Source of the DNA: Symbiodinium natans
Lineage: Eukaryota; Sar; Dinophyceae; Suessiales; Symbiodiniaceae
Length of the DNA stretch: 64,000 nt
NCBI GenBank assembly: GCA_905221605.1
Contig: CAJNDS010002626.1
Coordinates: 210,315-274,314 of the forward strand
Direction: 5' to 3'
The translations under genes were made by a program, and so were the position numbers. This document shows positions 12,199 through 23,560 of the stretch, piece by piece. Position 1 is the stretch's first letter. Each line of letters opens with the position of its first letter. Under the pieces are notes generated by a model. The model saw nothing but the letters and a program-made list of their open reading frames with translations, did not search any database and was not told the DNA's origin.

Positions 12199-12272
12199 CC
12201 CCTAAAACCCTAAAACCCTAAAACCCTAAAACCCTAAAACCCTAAAACCCTAAAACCCTAAAACCCTAAAAC
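12199..12272 (-). repeat. Interstitial TTTTAGGG (octamer) array
   Basis: About nine uninterrupted CCCTAAAA octamers on the + strand. The octamer TTTTAGGG is the Chlamydomonas-type telomere unit, distinct from the heptamer used elsewhere in this window. Confidence 0.9.
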
Positions 12273-12768
12273 CTCATCGCCCTGACCACTCCGGGTCTCC
12301 GAGCCTGGTCCCTGGGCGGAAAGATGGCCCTGCGGGGACCAGCTTTTGGCAATGGGGGCTGGGCTTTGTGGGTTTCCTACTTAATCACACAAAGGAAAAG
12401 AGGTTTTGCTACTATTTAAAATGCACGGGACATAGAGGTTCTCCCCATTACATGAAGGTTTTCCTATCAAACTACACAGGTGTTTCATACTATCATGCAA
12501 TGGAAACAAACGACTTGCTATGAGAATAATTAGCGGGTGAGTAGGAATTACAGGTTTCTTTTCAACATGGTGAATGGGTGAGTGAGGGAGTGAGTGAGTG
12601 AGCGAAAATGGCCCACAGATGTCACTGCGGCCGACACTATTTCCCCTCCTCGCATCGCAAAGCAAACCGCAGACGTCAACGTTGCTCTCTGCGAAGGTTC
12701 GAGACGGCGGGTAAACACGCGCGCTAGCTGCCGAAGCTCTTGCAGTAGCAAGTCGACAGTGGAGCAAC

Positions 12769-13047
12769 ATGTCACATAGTCTCCGCCAGCAACCTTTCAG
12801 GATTTCGAGTCACGAAGTACCATATCGGAGTGTTACCCTGCACAATGCCTCTGGCGACACCGCCATTTCGTGCATGGTCGATTTAGAGGTTCGTTTCGGG
12901 GACATTCTGTTGACGTTGGAAGAAGTGCTGGTGGCGGATGTTCCCTTCAACGCCGTTTCAGCGGCCGAAGTCGCGCCGGGCGGACCCGCCGGGTCGGGTG
13001 CAAAGCAGCGCGCGCTATTACATGAAGCTGCCGCCCCGCGGAAGTGA
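12769..13047 (+). pseudogene. Possible retroelement polyprotein fragment
   Basis: A 92-codon frame. Residues 12-70 (SVTLHNASGDTAISCMVDLE, FGDILLTLEEVLVADVPFNA) have the alternating strand pattern seen after the catalytic site of retroelement aspartic proteases in copia-like polyproteins. The active-site DSG is not present and the frame stops soon after. It is probably a short relic; a host exon is the alternative. No neighbours support either view. Confidence 0.35.
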
Positions 13048-13810
13048 AGGAGAAGCGGCAGCGCGACTGGTTCCGGCGGCCAGGCTATGCCCCTTTGCAA
13101 GTTTGCCAGCAGCCAGGGCATGAAAGTGTCAAACGCCCCACGCGCACGACAGTTCCTGCAACATCCTGATGCTCCACGACAAGACGGCTACAAGTGGTGA
13201 CTTGTATGTAGCTCTAGCCGACCAGACTGCAGCGCATGGTGCATGACCCCATGAGGCCTTCCTATCAGTCGAACGAAACTCACAGCGCACTGCGTCGCAG
13301 GCAGACCCAAAGCCGCACGCGAAAGATGGCAGGTGGGCACCAGCCAACGCCAAGTTGCTAGAACGGGCCACTGCTCCACATCGCTTTGCAGGGGGAAAGG
13401 CGCAGATCATACCCCCCCTCCTTTGCAGAGATGCATGCCAACGGCAAGCAGCGTCAAGCAGATGGGACTGAACGGAGCTTGACTCGTCCAAAGCAAGTGT
13501 GACACCTGGTCTAGCAAGCGCGGCAAACACAGAGGAAGTACATGTTTTCGTAAACGAAAGCTTGCTGTTAGAGCAAGTGAGCAGTTCGCAGTGACTGCTT
13601 CAGCATGAACGCACACGGCTTTCTGGTCAACCGCTGGTATATGTAGTGCTGGATGCGCGCAAAGCGTCAGGACACCTTCACACACCAGGCATTTCCTGAC
13701 TCAATATGCGCCTTCTAGTTCGAGGATCCGCTTCTTGTCCCTCGTGCTCTCTTTGAACAGCTGTTGCAACGCAACCTCAGCTGCGGAGGTTAGTCTACAA
13801 ACTGTTGCCA

Positions 13811-14407
13811 TCAAAGCCTCAAAGCAAGCTTTGCAAACATGTTTGCAATCTTCCAGGTTGGCTTGAGCACATTGCGTTCAAAGGTAATTTTATTAGCATA
13901 ATCGTTCCAGGTTCTGCGCGCTTCGCAAGACCTCCTAAGCCAAGACCAGTGAAGTGTAGGGGCGTAGGCTTTCGCTTCCGTTACGACTGCGCAGCTTGCT
14001 TGCGGAGCTCTGCGTCCTGAGGATCCTGAGGCACAATCCGCGGCTGCGAGCGAGTTGGACGATGTAGCATTCATTGCCCAGACTTTCCGTGATCTCGTTC
14101 TGGGCGGTTGGGATAAGTCCGCAGCGAATTGAGTTGTTTGCGGCCGCCTGGCTTTCTCACACTGACCACGCGAACGCAGAAACGCTCGGGTAAAAACACA
14201 TCCATCATTGGCTTGCAAAATGGGCATCTCAAAGCCAGCTTCGACCAGTTGGTTGATTTGGCACTCGGCGGAAATCAGGGCGGATTCTCGACGAGTGACG
14301 AAAACGATTTGCTCATCTTCCGCCCGAAGCAGCTCGTAACTCTGCTGCTGATCCGCCACGCACAAGATCACAACACTCCGGACTCCCAGTCGGTCGACTT
14401 TGAACAT
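13811..14407 (-). CDS. Hypothetical ORF, 198 aa
   Basis: An uninterrupted minus frame. The first 85 residues (RSVVILCVADQQQSYELLRA and on) have an alternating hydrophobic alpha/beta character that could be coding, while the rest is Arg/Ser/Ala-rich and less convincing. It carries no motif I recognise and no related neighbour. It may be an exon or chance. Confidence 0.2.
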   Translation of the reverse strand: MFKVDRLGVRSVVILCVADQQQSYELLRAEDEQIVFVTRRESALISAECQINQLVEAGFEMPILQANDGCVFTRAFLRSRGQCEKARRPQTTQFAADLSQPPRTRSRKVWAMNATSSNSLAAADCASGSSGRRAPQASCAVVTEAKAYAPTLHWSWLRRSCEARRTWNDYANKITFERNVLKPTWKIANMFAKLALRL

Positions 14408-14787
14408 ATGGGAATCCCAAGGAGCGGCCGCGAGATTTCCGAAATCAGCTGATTATGCTGTATCAGAGGCAGATTGGTGAGCGCAGTATGTTTTGGCAAA
14501 TGCATCTTAGGACATCAGGGACATCATCTTCTTTTTTGTAAGTCAGGTTAAAATCTCTACGTTCCTGTGTTGCGAGCAAGGGATCTATCGGGGTAGCCTG
14601 GGCTCATGACGCTCAAGATGCGCTTTTTGCGCAGGGTGAGGTAAGGCATTCGCTTTGGGCGAAACGATTGCAGGCCTGAGGCGTTCTGCCAGACTTCTTG
14701 GGCTCAGGCTATGGAGGACTGCTCTTGTGCTTCCCCGGGGGCCCCCACCCCCCCCCCCTACCCCTATTAGCAATTTTCAAGCACCCT

Positions 14788-14950
14788 GCTCGCATGACAG
14801 GTTTGGAAAAGGATTCGCATGTTTTCTTAACGCAAGGATCTGCTTGTCAAAGCAAGCTTGCAAGCTTCAGAAAAGTTAGAACAATACACGAATACAGTCA
14901 AGTAAAGCGTTTCAAAAACAATGCTCGCATGACAGGTTTGGAAAAGGATT
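14788..14950 (+). repeat. Direct repeat pair
   Basis: GCTCGCATGACAGGTTTGGA followed by AAAGGATT occurs twice, starting near 14788 and near 14923, about 134 bp apart, each time followed by a similar TTTTCTT context. No gene is seen in the surrounding 500 bases. Confidence 0.7.
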
Positions 14951-15110
14951 TGATTGTTTTCTTGGAGCAAATCCTCTTGGCATCTCTGAATAGGAAAACC
15001 TCTACTTCCTGTATATGTTTACAGGAAACCCTCTACTTCAACCCTAGACAAAACACAGGTACAGCCCAACAAAATGCAAGATGGCGGGGCGGGATTGTTG
15101 GCTTTTGCCG

Positions 15111-15207
15111 GGTTTAGGGTTTAGGGTTTAGGGTTTAGGGTTTAGGGTTTAGGGTTTAGGGTTTAGGGTTTAGGGTTTAGGGTTTAGGGTTTAGGGTTTA
15201 GGGTTGG
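15111..15207 (+). repeat. Interstitial telomere-type array (TTTAGGG)n, block 1
   Basis: About 13 near-perfect TTTAGGG units with the G-rich strand on top, opposite in orientation to the block at 3255-3323. Confidence 0.95.
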
Positions 15208-15209
15208 GT

Positions 15210-15735
15210 CCTTCAACGTTTTTGGGTCGCAAGGTGCTGTTGCTTGAAAGGAGGTTCCCTCTCGGGGTGCCTGTGGCCATGATGAGTTCTGGCAAGAGGA
15301 AGGTTTAGGGTTGAGGGTTGAGGGTTTAGGGTTTAGGGTTTAGGGTTTAGGGTTTGGGTTTAGGGTTTGGGTTTAGGGTTTAGGGATGTTTAGGGTTTAG
15401 GGTTTAGGGTTTAGGGTTTAGGGTTTAGGGTTTAGGGTTTAGGGTTTAGGGTTTAGGGTTTTTAGGGTTTAGGGTTTAGGGTTTAGGGTTTAGGGTTTAG
15501 GGTTTAGGGTCCTTCAACGTTTTTGGGTCGCAAGGTGCTGTTGCTTGAAAGGAGGTTCCCTCTCGGGGTGCCTGTGGCCATGATGAGTTCTGGCAAGAGG
15601 AAGGTTTAGGGTTGAGGGTTGAGGGTTTAGGGTTTAGGGTTTAGGGTTTGGGTTTAGGGTTTGGGTTTAGGGTTTAGGGTTTAGGGTTTAGGGTTTAGGG
15701 TTTAGGGTTTAGGGTTTAGGGTTTAGGGTTTAGGG
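15210..15735 (+). repeat. Duplicated telomere-spacer unit with (TTTAGGG)n
   Basis: A 93-bp non-telomeric spacer beginning CCTTCAACGTTTTTGGGTCG and ending GGCAAGAGGAAG occurs at 15210-15302 and again at 15511-15603, with no difference seen by eye. Each copy is followed by the same variant lead-in (two TTGAGGG units, then TTTAGGG with two TTTGGG slips). The period is 301 bp. Telomere arrays fill 15303-15510 and 15604-15735. Confidence 0.9.
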
Positions 15736-16124
15736 GTTTTCAAACCCTTTGGACCTCGTGAGCCCGGGCTCTCCGAAGCAAGCCCTAAACCCTAAGCCCA
15801 GATTCTGAAGGTTCAGGGTTGACAGATCATAAGTCCAAGGTCTAGCGCTTTAGGCCTCAGGGCTTCAGGGAGCCAAATCTGCTGCTGGCCCCTAAATTCT
15901 TAGTGGCCCAAGCCAAAACCCTAAGACCCAACAACCCTAAACTCCCGAAGGCCTAAAAACCCGAAAACCCCAAACGCAAACCCCAAAGTTGGACAGGAGT
16001 GTGGGCTCCGGACCCGCTTTCAAACCCCTGAACCCTTTTTTGGCAACAGGCTGTCGGAACCCGGAACCCAGACTCCCGGAGTCAGCCGGGAAAGGCCTGT
16101 GACTAACTTGGGTTCCGCCCTGAT

Positions 16125-16225
16125 ACCCTAAAACCCTAAAACCCTAAAACCCTAAAACCCTAAAACCCTAAAACCCCAAAACCCTAAAGCCCATAAACCC
16201 TAAAACCCTAAAACCCTACACCCTA
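16125..16225 (-). repeat. Second TTTTAGGG (octamer) array
   Basis: About ten CCCTAAAA units on the + strand with two point variants (CCCCAAAA, CCCTAAAG) near the right end. Confidence 0.85.
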
Positions 16226-16725
16226 AATCCCAGGCCTCGCGCGCCGATGTGCCGAAGCCCCACTTGGGTGATCTCACTGGAACCGTCGACCTGGGCTTAG
16301 GGTTTAGGCATTAGGGTTGAGCGTTTAGGGTTTATAGGGTTTAGGGCTCAGGCTTAGGGCTTCGTTTTTGCCACCTGCCAAGCAGACTAGCCGCACTGCA
16401 GGGGAACAACTTCGGGATGAATGAGACTGAGCACTCCACGGGCTGGTCCAGTCAGTGGAGTCCCGCAGACACAACACACAAAATTTACGTGCTAGGGTTT
16501 AAGGTTTAGGGCTTCTGCTTGTTCACGGTTTCGGGTTGAGGGCTTCGGGGTTAGGGTCAGTTAGGAGGTTCCGCTGCGCAGCCTGCTGCGACTCTGCCAG
16601 GCAACCAATACCCACCACCCAACACCTTTCAGGCCTAAACCCCTTAAGCCTCCCTTTTTAAGGCCCCCTTGAGCCCTGAAAAAGAAATCTCCTCAACCCC
16701 CGAAGCCAAAGGCCACTTTAGGCCA

Positions 16726-16870
16726 TACTTGGACGTTCATGGTACTTGTTGACCAATTATACGTGTACTTATAACCCACTTATAAGCCCCCTAAGTGCCC
16801 TAATATGGTTAGAAGTACAGTTACAAGTACACTTATAATTGCGCTAATAAGTACCATGAACCTGCAAGTA
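16726..16870. mobile_element. MITE-like palindromic element, family A, copy 2
   Basis: About 145 bp. It opens TACTTGGACGTTCATGGTAC and closes GTACCATGAACCTGCAAGTA. The inner arms ACGTGTACTTATAA and TTACAAGTACACTTATAATT pair, giving a long imperfect hairpin. It shares ends with 6144-6242 but is longer, so the copies differ by an internal gain or loss. Confidence 0.65.
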
Positions 16871-18218
16871 AAGAGGAACTCTGAGACCTGGGCTCCGCGG
16901 TCGACTGACCGGCGTGGTACCTCAGACAAGTCGAGGATTCATCAAGGGGTTTTAAGGGTTTCATGGGATTTATAGGGTTTAGGGGCATAGGGGTTTAATG
17001 AGGTTTAGGGGTTTAGGATTCATTCCAACGTCCACTTAGGGAAGAGGCAATCAAATGTGCTCCTTCGCCAGCTCAGCTAGCGCAGTAGCTAGTTACAGCA
17101 GCTGTTCTCAGAACGTGCGCCAGAGATCCAACCATCCGGTCACCAAGACCACACCGCATTCATCGGCGTTTTTAGGGCTTAGGGGTTTAAGGCTTAGAGT
17201 TCCGAGATGAGGACTCAGCTTAGAGGTTCTTGCTGCGGCTGTTGGCTTCGAGTTTAGGACTCAAGGTGGGCGATTCGGGCACGAAGCTATCCCTTACAAA
17301 GTGTCGTCGAGTTGCCTGAAGAGGGGTTGTAGTCGGATATGCGATCCTAATCGTTAGGGGTCGTTTGGGCCACAAGGTTGGGCCAGGTGGTGCAAGTAAC
17401 TAAAGCCATGCCCACGAATATTCCATGGTACTCCAGAGAGATCCTAGTGCTGGGTTGACGACTCAAATTCCGTTGCAGCCGGGAAGTCTTGCGACATTTT
17501 TCACACGCAGTCTTTTGGAAAGCTGGAACCAGTCTGGCCAGGCGAACTCTCCGTCATCCTACCAAGCCAACGACCTTGTTTCGGAGTCTAGCGGTTTAGC
17601 TCGGGAGCTGTGCCCCGAAATCCAACAACCTGAGTCAGTCTGAACCACAAACCTACACCTTCTGACTGGGCCAGCGAGGCAGGGAGGTGTCTTCCCGGCA
17701 CATTGCCGGCTAAGTTGGAGTGCTCTTCTTGTTCGGGATAGCACCATGTTGGGGTTTCGGCTTTGGGATTGGGGTTTGGCTTGTGCATTCTTTGCTTATG
17801 AACCTGTGCTGAGGCTGACGACGGTAGAAGAACGGCACAGCTCACTTCCACAGCGAGCTCCGCCGTCAAAGGAAAACACTGGCGTATACTCTGTAGGCAC
17901 CTGCGACAAAGCACCACCTCCGCAAGCGTTGGCAAAACGCCGCCGGAACTGAACAAACCCCAACATGACCCCATCGTTCTCTACTTACATGGAACCTTTT
18001 CAGATTTTCTATTTTTCGGGGCTGGAATTATAGTATCAGGGGGAGGGGGATCAGGCCAGATGGCTCTTGCCATTCTCTGCCCTGCCAGGCTGGTCCTGGC
18101 TCCCCACCCGGAGGATAGGTGGCAAGCGCTCGAAGATTGCCATCTTCCACGCTTTCCTCGGTCGCACCCAATCAAGGTGGCAAGATGTGGCAAGCTACGT
18201 GCGGCGCGCATGCCCGTC

Positions 18219-19176
18219 CTACGGACGCCGTAAGGACGGTGCAGGATTGCGCGGACATCTCAAAAGACATGGTTCCAAAGGAATATGCCCGAGTTTCACA
18301 TCTTCGAAGTCCCGGAGGAGATCCGGAGCGTCCGTCTGGAACTTCTTGGGGATGCAAAACAACAGGACGCCCTCGCTGGGCACCAAGAAGTTCAGCGCAA
18401 TGGCCATGACCATGTCCGCATAAGAGAACCTGGGGGGGGGCTCACAACTTCCGGGGAAGGGGGAAGGGGGAGGTTGGGGAGGTTGGGGATTCTGGCGCAA
18501 GTACGTAGCAGTCCAATGACCAGTTCTTTTTCGAGGGCCAAGCCCTCGTTTTCTTTGCCAAGTGCTCTCGCCTGTCGTTCATCAGGAACTTGCCCCCTCC
18601 GTTTTGCAGCGCCGCCCGGATTTTCTGGACTGCCTCCATGACCGCTTCAAGCTTGCTCCCTGCATTCTCACGCCCGTACTTGAAGGCAAAGACCTTGACA
18701 GCGACGGTCATTACAAGCTTCTTGATGAAGTATGGCAGCTTCTTCATCCAAGGCGGGGCCAGGACCTCCATGGCCACACGGACATCCTTCTTCGCCGCAT
18801 CCACAAAGGCGGCTCGGCCGTATTGCATGACGACATCACTCAAATCATTCCAGCCACGAAGCGCTTGAAGCGTCGCATCTGTCAGCGGCTCGTCACCTGG
18901 AGACTTGCGCAAGGCCCACTCTGCGATGTCGAAGGACTCAGTGAGGACGCCGGAGCCGTTGCTTGTACCTGTGGGCACGATGGCAATCGGAACCGTGAGC
19001 CGCGTCCAAAAACGCCGATGCCACGGCCCCAGGCCTAACTTGTAGCGCAGCCATAGCTCATCAGCAAAAGGCTCAAAAGGCCGCTTTCGAAAGCTGATGG
19101 AGCAAGCATCGAGGATCCAAAACGCTTTGGCGCTCCAGGGGGATCCAGGCAAACAGATCAACTCCAAGTCGGACAT
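18219..19176 (-). CDS. Glutathione S-transferase-like protein
   Basis: The N-terminal thioredoxin-like fold is readable from the first ATG: LELICLPGSPWSAKAFWILD, then TVPIAIVP and VLTESFDIAEWA, the cis-Pro and Glu-Ser glutathione-binding pattern. A helical C-terminal domain follows and ends its first exon at GGGKFLMNDR. Reading on in frame gives a Pro-rich low-quality tail, but a GC-AG intron (18571 to 18430 on the minus strand) restores RFSYADMVMAIALNFLVPSE, the usual GST helix after GGxFLxGDRFSxAD. The acceptor is AG|G, typical of dinoflagellates. Coding after residue DLLRDFEDVKL is uncertain, and another intron and a final exon are likely below 18330. It probably conjugates glutathione to electrophiles in the cytosol. 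No partner gene is adjacent. Confidence 0.75.
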
Positions 19177-19508
19177 GCCAACCGGGCCCCAAAAGGTGGG
19201 TGCAGGTCTCAGCGGGGCAATTCGGAGAGCCTCTCTCTCTCGAGCCGCAGGAGAAACCGTAGCTCACTGATGGACTTTTAAGCCGGGGCGAGAAAAGAAT
19301 GGCAATGAAGTCTGGCAGCTCCCCCCATCCCCAACTGCATGTCGACTTCCCCGCAAACCTGCCCCCACACACCCCATGAAGATCGTGCGCCTCAACTCGA
19401 GCTCACAGACTTCTTTGGGAAACTGGGATCTTGCAGCCGCGTGACGCACCCGGACCTGGCACCTCGGAGCTCTTGTAGCCTGGCTGCTCAGCGAGAGACC
19501 ATAAAGGC

Positions 19509-19613
19509 TGGATGTCTCCCCCCCTCCACTAACAGTCCTTAATGGGGATTTAAAGTACACCCGTGTTATAGTCCCTATGAATTAAGGACTGTTCGTATAA
19601 CGGGAACATCCCA
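19509..19613. mobile_element. MITE-like palindromic element, family B, copy 3
   Basis: About 105 bp. Left end TGGATGTCTCCCCC, right end ACGGGAACATCCCA, with inner arms ACTAACAGTCCTTAAT and ATTAAGGACTGTTCGTAT as inverse complements. It lies about 330 bp upstream of the GST start, in its probable 5' flank. Confidence 0.65.
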
Positions 19614-22600
19614 ACAGAAAGGTCTCAGAGCGTCCGAAACCGGGGATTTGGGAAGAGTTCGGTCTCGGCCTTGCTGCCTTGAGCAAGCATCCGAGAACCA
19701 TTCCGCCCCCCCCCCCCCCACCCCCCCAACCCCCCAAAAAAAAACAACAATAAACAAACAACCTCGTTATAGGATAACAAAACAAGCGAAAAACAAAGCA
19801 AAGTTGAAAAGAAGAACGAACCTGATCAGGCCCTGAATCCCCAAAGCTGTGGATGTCCTCCGCGTTTGGAATTGGCCGTGTACTTCGGACCCTCTCGGCC
19901 AAAGCGCGGGGACTGGGTGTAGGCCCCTGGACCTGCGCAGGTGCCAAGGGGCCAATTATGGTTTCACTGGTGTGCGGCGTGGGGGTCCCCACTTTTTGGT
20001 AACCCCTGAGCATGCACAGGGATGTCCCGAAAGGACACCATAAGTTTGATCAACACCGAATTCGTGCTCATGGCTCTTCTCTCCAAAGAGGCTTGCGCTG
20101 GTGGAGGATGCTTGGGTTGGGCCCCCCCGCCGTCGCCATGTGGAATGCAGACTCTGCTTCTTAACAAAGGAGTCTGAGAGCAGCACCCGGGTTGCCAGAG
20201 TTGGAGCTGAGACTTTTCAAGCTTTGCCTTTGCGAGGTCCCGAAGCCTTACGGGGCGCGGCGCACCGGGGTGTGACAGGACAGCTGTGACAAGCCTCAAC
20301 GCATGTCGTGCTTGATGCGCCGTGTAGGACGCCCGCCATACTTGTAGCCGCTCCTGTTCAGCGTCTGAGCTGGCGTGTACCTGGACGAAGACGCACACAT
20401 CCCGGAATCCCAAAACCGAATTGCTCTAAAGGCCACTCGACCAAAATCACGACCAACATCAAGGCATCTTTACTTCTATCAGCGCCCTAGAAGCCCTTAA
20501 GCCCCTCTCTCCCCCCAGGTCCCACAGTGGCGCACTCCCCAGGGCCAGGCGAGGTGGCGGGGCGAACTCAGCAGTCTAAAAATTGGGACGGGGGATGGGG
20601 CTTAGGGTTTTTTGGTTGGGATTTAGGGTGAGGGTTTCGGGCTTAAGGGTTAGGGCCTTGGGGGAGATTCTTGCTTGTTTTGGGTTTTGGGGGGGGAGGG
20701 CCAGTCAGTTGGCACACAATGCACACAGCAAGGCAAGGGTTCATGTCGAGTCTTGGAACTCCAGTAAGGCTTCAGCCGATATCCCGAGGAGATGTCCCAA
20801 AGCCGTGCTTGGCCCTGGGCTTCGCTCTTTCTGAAGGGCTATTTAATTCCTGTGCTTTTTCGGGGGGCGGGTTTTGAAGGGCGTGTTTAGGCTCCGTAAT
20901 GCCCAGAGCACGCAGGATCGTAAGGTCGGCGCGTCGAATACTTGACCTCAGCTCACAGCAATGGATGCTACCGGCTAGAACCACAAGTAGCGGGGAAAGA
21001 AGGCACACGAAAGGCTGGCGGGGCGCGGAATCAAGCGAAGTATACTGGCCCGGCCTGGCGCGAAGTTGAGCACGACTTGTTCGCTTTGTCAATGTCCTAC
21101 CCTACCCTCAACTCACAGCACTGTCGGCTTTGCCAAAGAAGATCAGGGGCCGAAGAACCACAATTCTTTCATACACTTCTTGGAGAAGGACAACAGCTTG
21201 CAGCGGCGGAAAGCTCGCTCCGAACGTCTCCGAGCATCCAAACAATGAGCCTCTGAGCCAACTTCCTGTGGGGGCCCTGTTTCACACTCAGCTCGACCCC
21301 TGCTAAGACGGAGAAGGTACCTCCTTGCAGAGTTCGAGAGCACATGGCCCTTTTCCCTTTCAAACACCCACTCCTTGCTAAACTGACCCCCTTTTCGCAA
21401 TAGGATCCTCACTGCACCCGGCTCGCAGCCTCACCTTCAAACCTTGAATCCCTGCAAAGGGTTTAGGGTTTAGGTTGCAGGGTTTGGGGCTTAGGGTTTA
21501 GAATTTAGGATTTACGGTTTAGGGTTCAGATCTTAAGGTTTAGGGTTTAGGGTTTAGAGAGACTCTCACGCAACTGGGCTCTCTGAAGCCTGAACCCTCG
21601 GCTCATGCAAGCGTGCCAAGGCCGGCCCAGGCGTCTCTGCGCGGACATCGCTGTTCCTAGGAGATCACACGTGGAACGCCCAGAAAAGAACCCATCATCC
21701 TACCAACCTTTTGATACCGTGAGTGTGTGTGGTTGGTTGGTTATGCGCAACCCGCCGCAAACCCCAGAGCCCTAAACCCTACGAACAACCCGGAAACCCT
21801 TTCTTGCAGGCCCCCTGATCTGCTGCACGGCTTTGTGACTCCCGTCAACCCTGGTGTTTCTTGCAGCTGATGTAAACCCTACGTCCCTAAAGGTACTTGC
21901 TGAATGCCGGAGCAACCACTGTCAAGAGATTTATGAGAGAGCAAAGCTGAACAAAAAACATGCTAAATCCTAAACACCAAGCCCCCGTGCCCTGAGCCCT
22001 TTTTCCCTACTCCTCAACACTAAGCTCTTCCTGCATCTCCTCAGCACAAAGGTCGCAAGCCTATCATCTAGCGAACATTTGGGCAAAGGAGGCAAGGATA
22101 CCAGATGATAGACTTGAGCTAAGGTGGGTAGTCCTCAAGGTTGCAGAAAAAAGCAACCGAAAGTAAGCTGACAGGTTGAGGCACTGGGCCGATACTCTTA
22201 CACGCATTGCACGCATGTAGCTCAGAGTCGATACCAGCAAATCGTCTTTCAGGGCTTGTCTGGTTCAGGGTTTGAAATCAGGCTCCTTGACAAAGTAGCG
22301 GCTAAATCCATAAATGGCCCAAGCGAACGTCTTAGGCACAGCGGATAGTTCCCAGGTCAAAGGTCAACTCTGCAAACTCTTGGGTGTGGAAGAGCTTCGT
22401 GAGGGTGTTTGCATAAGGGGGCCTCGTCTTTCTCTGGAAGAAACCCGATGTGAGGAGCCCTGCCCCCGAAATTTGCCCGGAAATTCTGGGGCCCGCTACG
22501 GCTTCCCCCTGAAAGTCCACTTCGGTTGGGTGCGTACCTAGGCGTGCCACGGCCAGGGTTAGGGATGCTAGCCAAAGGGGTTGCTAGGGGTTTCGGGACT

Positions 22601-23560
22601 TTTGGTTTCAGGGGTTTGGGGGTTTTGGGGTTTAGGGATTCGTCTCGACGAACCATCTCCTCTTCTGGAGAAACTTCTGGATCCGCTTCTAGAGCTCCTC
22701 CAACTCATCAGCACACATGGCCGCTTGAAGGAACTCCATTAACTGATCTCTCCGCGCTGCAAGATAAACTCTGAATTCACCACCGTCTCTTGACCGCCTT
22801 GACCTCCCATGACAATGATTGGGGCGTTGGGGGTTTAGGGGCAGTGGGGTGTCGGGGTTTAGGGGTTCGGGGTTTGGAGGCTTCGGGCTTGAGGGTTCTG
22901 GGGTCACATTGGTTTAAGGTGGAGATCTGTTGAGAATGTAAGGACCTGGCCCCAGAGAGCTTCACCAGCGAGTCGGATGAACGCGTCTGGTACAAAGACA
23001 TGGCCCGCTACGTCCTCCCTGATCGATCATGGACCAGGCTTTTTTGAGCAGAAACAGCCTTGCAATGCCAGGATCTCAAGTCGAACACAAGCCTGCCAAT
23101 CCACATGTAAGACATGACAACCCCATGCAGACGGCAGTGGCGACTGTGGCCACAATGGAGCGCGTTGATTTTCGCATCTGGAACGCGCTTGAAAGGTGCA
23201 GAGATTTACGCAAGCAACTGTCGCTCCCAGACTCCGGTACACTTGGTACCAGTCTTCGTCTACAGCGACGAAATAGCAGGAGCAAAACCCTATCCGGATT
23301 TAGGGAGGCGATTTACGCGAGGCCGTCATACTTATGCTCCTGGACCTGCATCCCGACGGCCACAGCCTGCCACCCCATGAAGCACCACCTTGCTGCGCTC
23401 AGCCACGTCCCACAGCATGAGGCCACCTCAACACGAACATGATGTAGTAGACGATGCACAGGTGGGTTTCAAGTTTCAAGTATGGTTCGCCTCAGGCACG
23501 CCCTGTCAGCACCGGCGCTCACGCGGCTGAAGGTGTTGCGATGCTGCCACCCGACCATTG
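19614..23560. other. No gene recognised
   Basis: This stretch holds poly-C/A tracts near 19707-19745 and scattered TTTAGGG-like motifs (20600-20660, 21460-21560, 22800-22880). Many 60-150-codon frames on both strands have no recognisable motif. A minus frame at 19964-20413 has a short helical stretch (EQERLQVWRASYTAHQARHA) that might be an exon, but nothing supports it. Confidence 0.4.

Larger units (their letters stand above)
2840..12540. other. Gene-poor DNA rich in degenerate telomere-like motifs
   Basis: No frame here has a recognisable protein. The stretch is studded with single or few-copy CCCTAAA and TTTAGGG strings in both orientations (for example near 3000-3110, 5390-5410, 7800-7860, 8020-8200). 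It also has homopolymer runs such as the G tract near 6003-6020 and C tract near 4801-4812, and the short palindromic elements listed separately. It reads as decayed subtelomeric or telomere-derived DNA. Short frames of 60-130 codons occur on both strands at similar density and look like chance. Confidence 0.6.

Noticed and set aside
15111-15735. A true chromosome end
   Set aside because: Unique and gene-bearing DNA continues on both sides.
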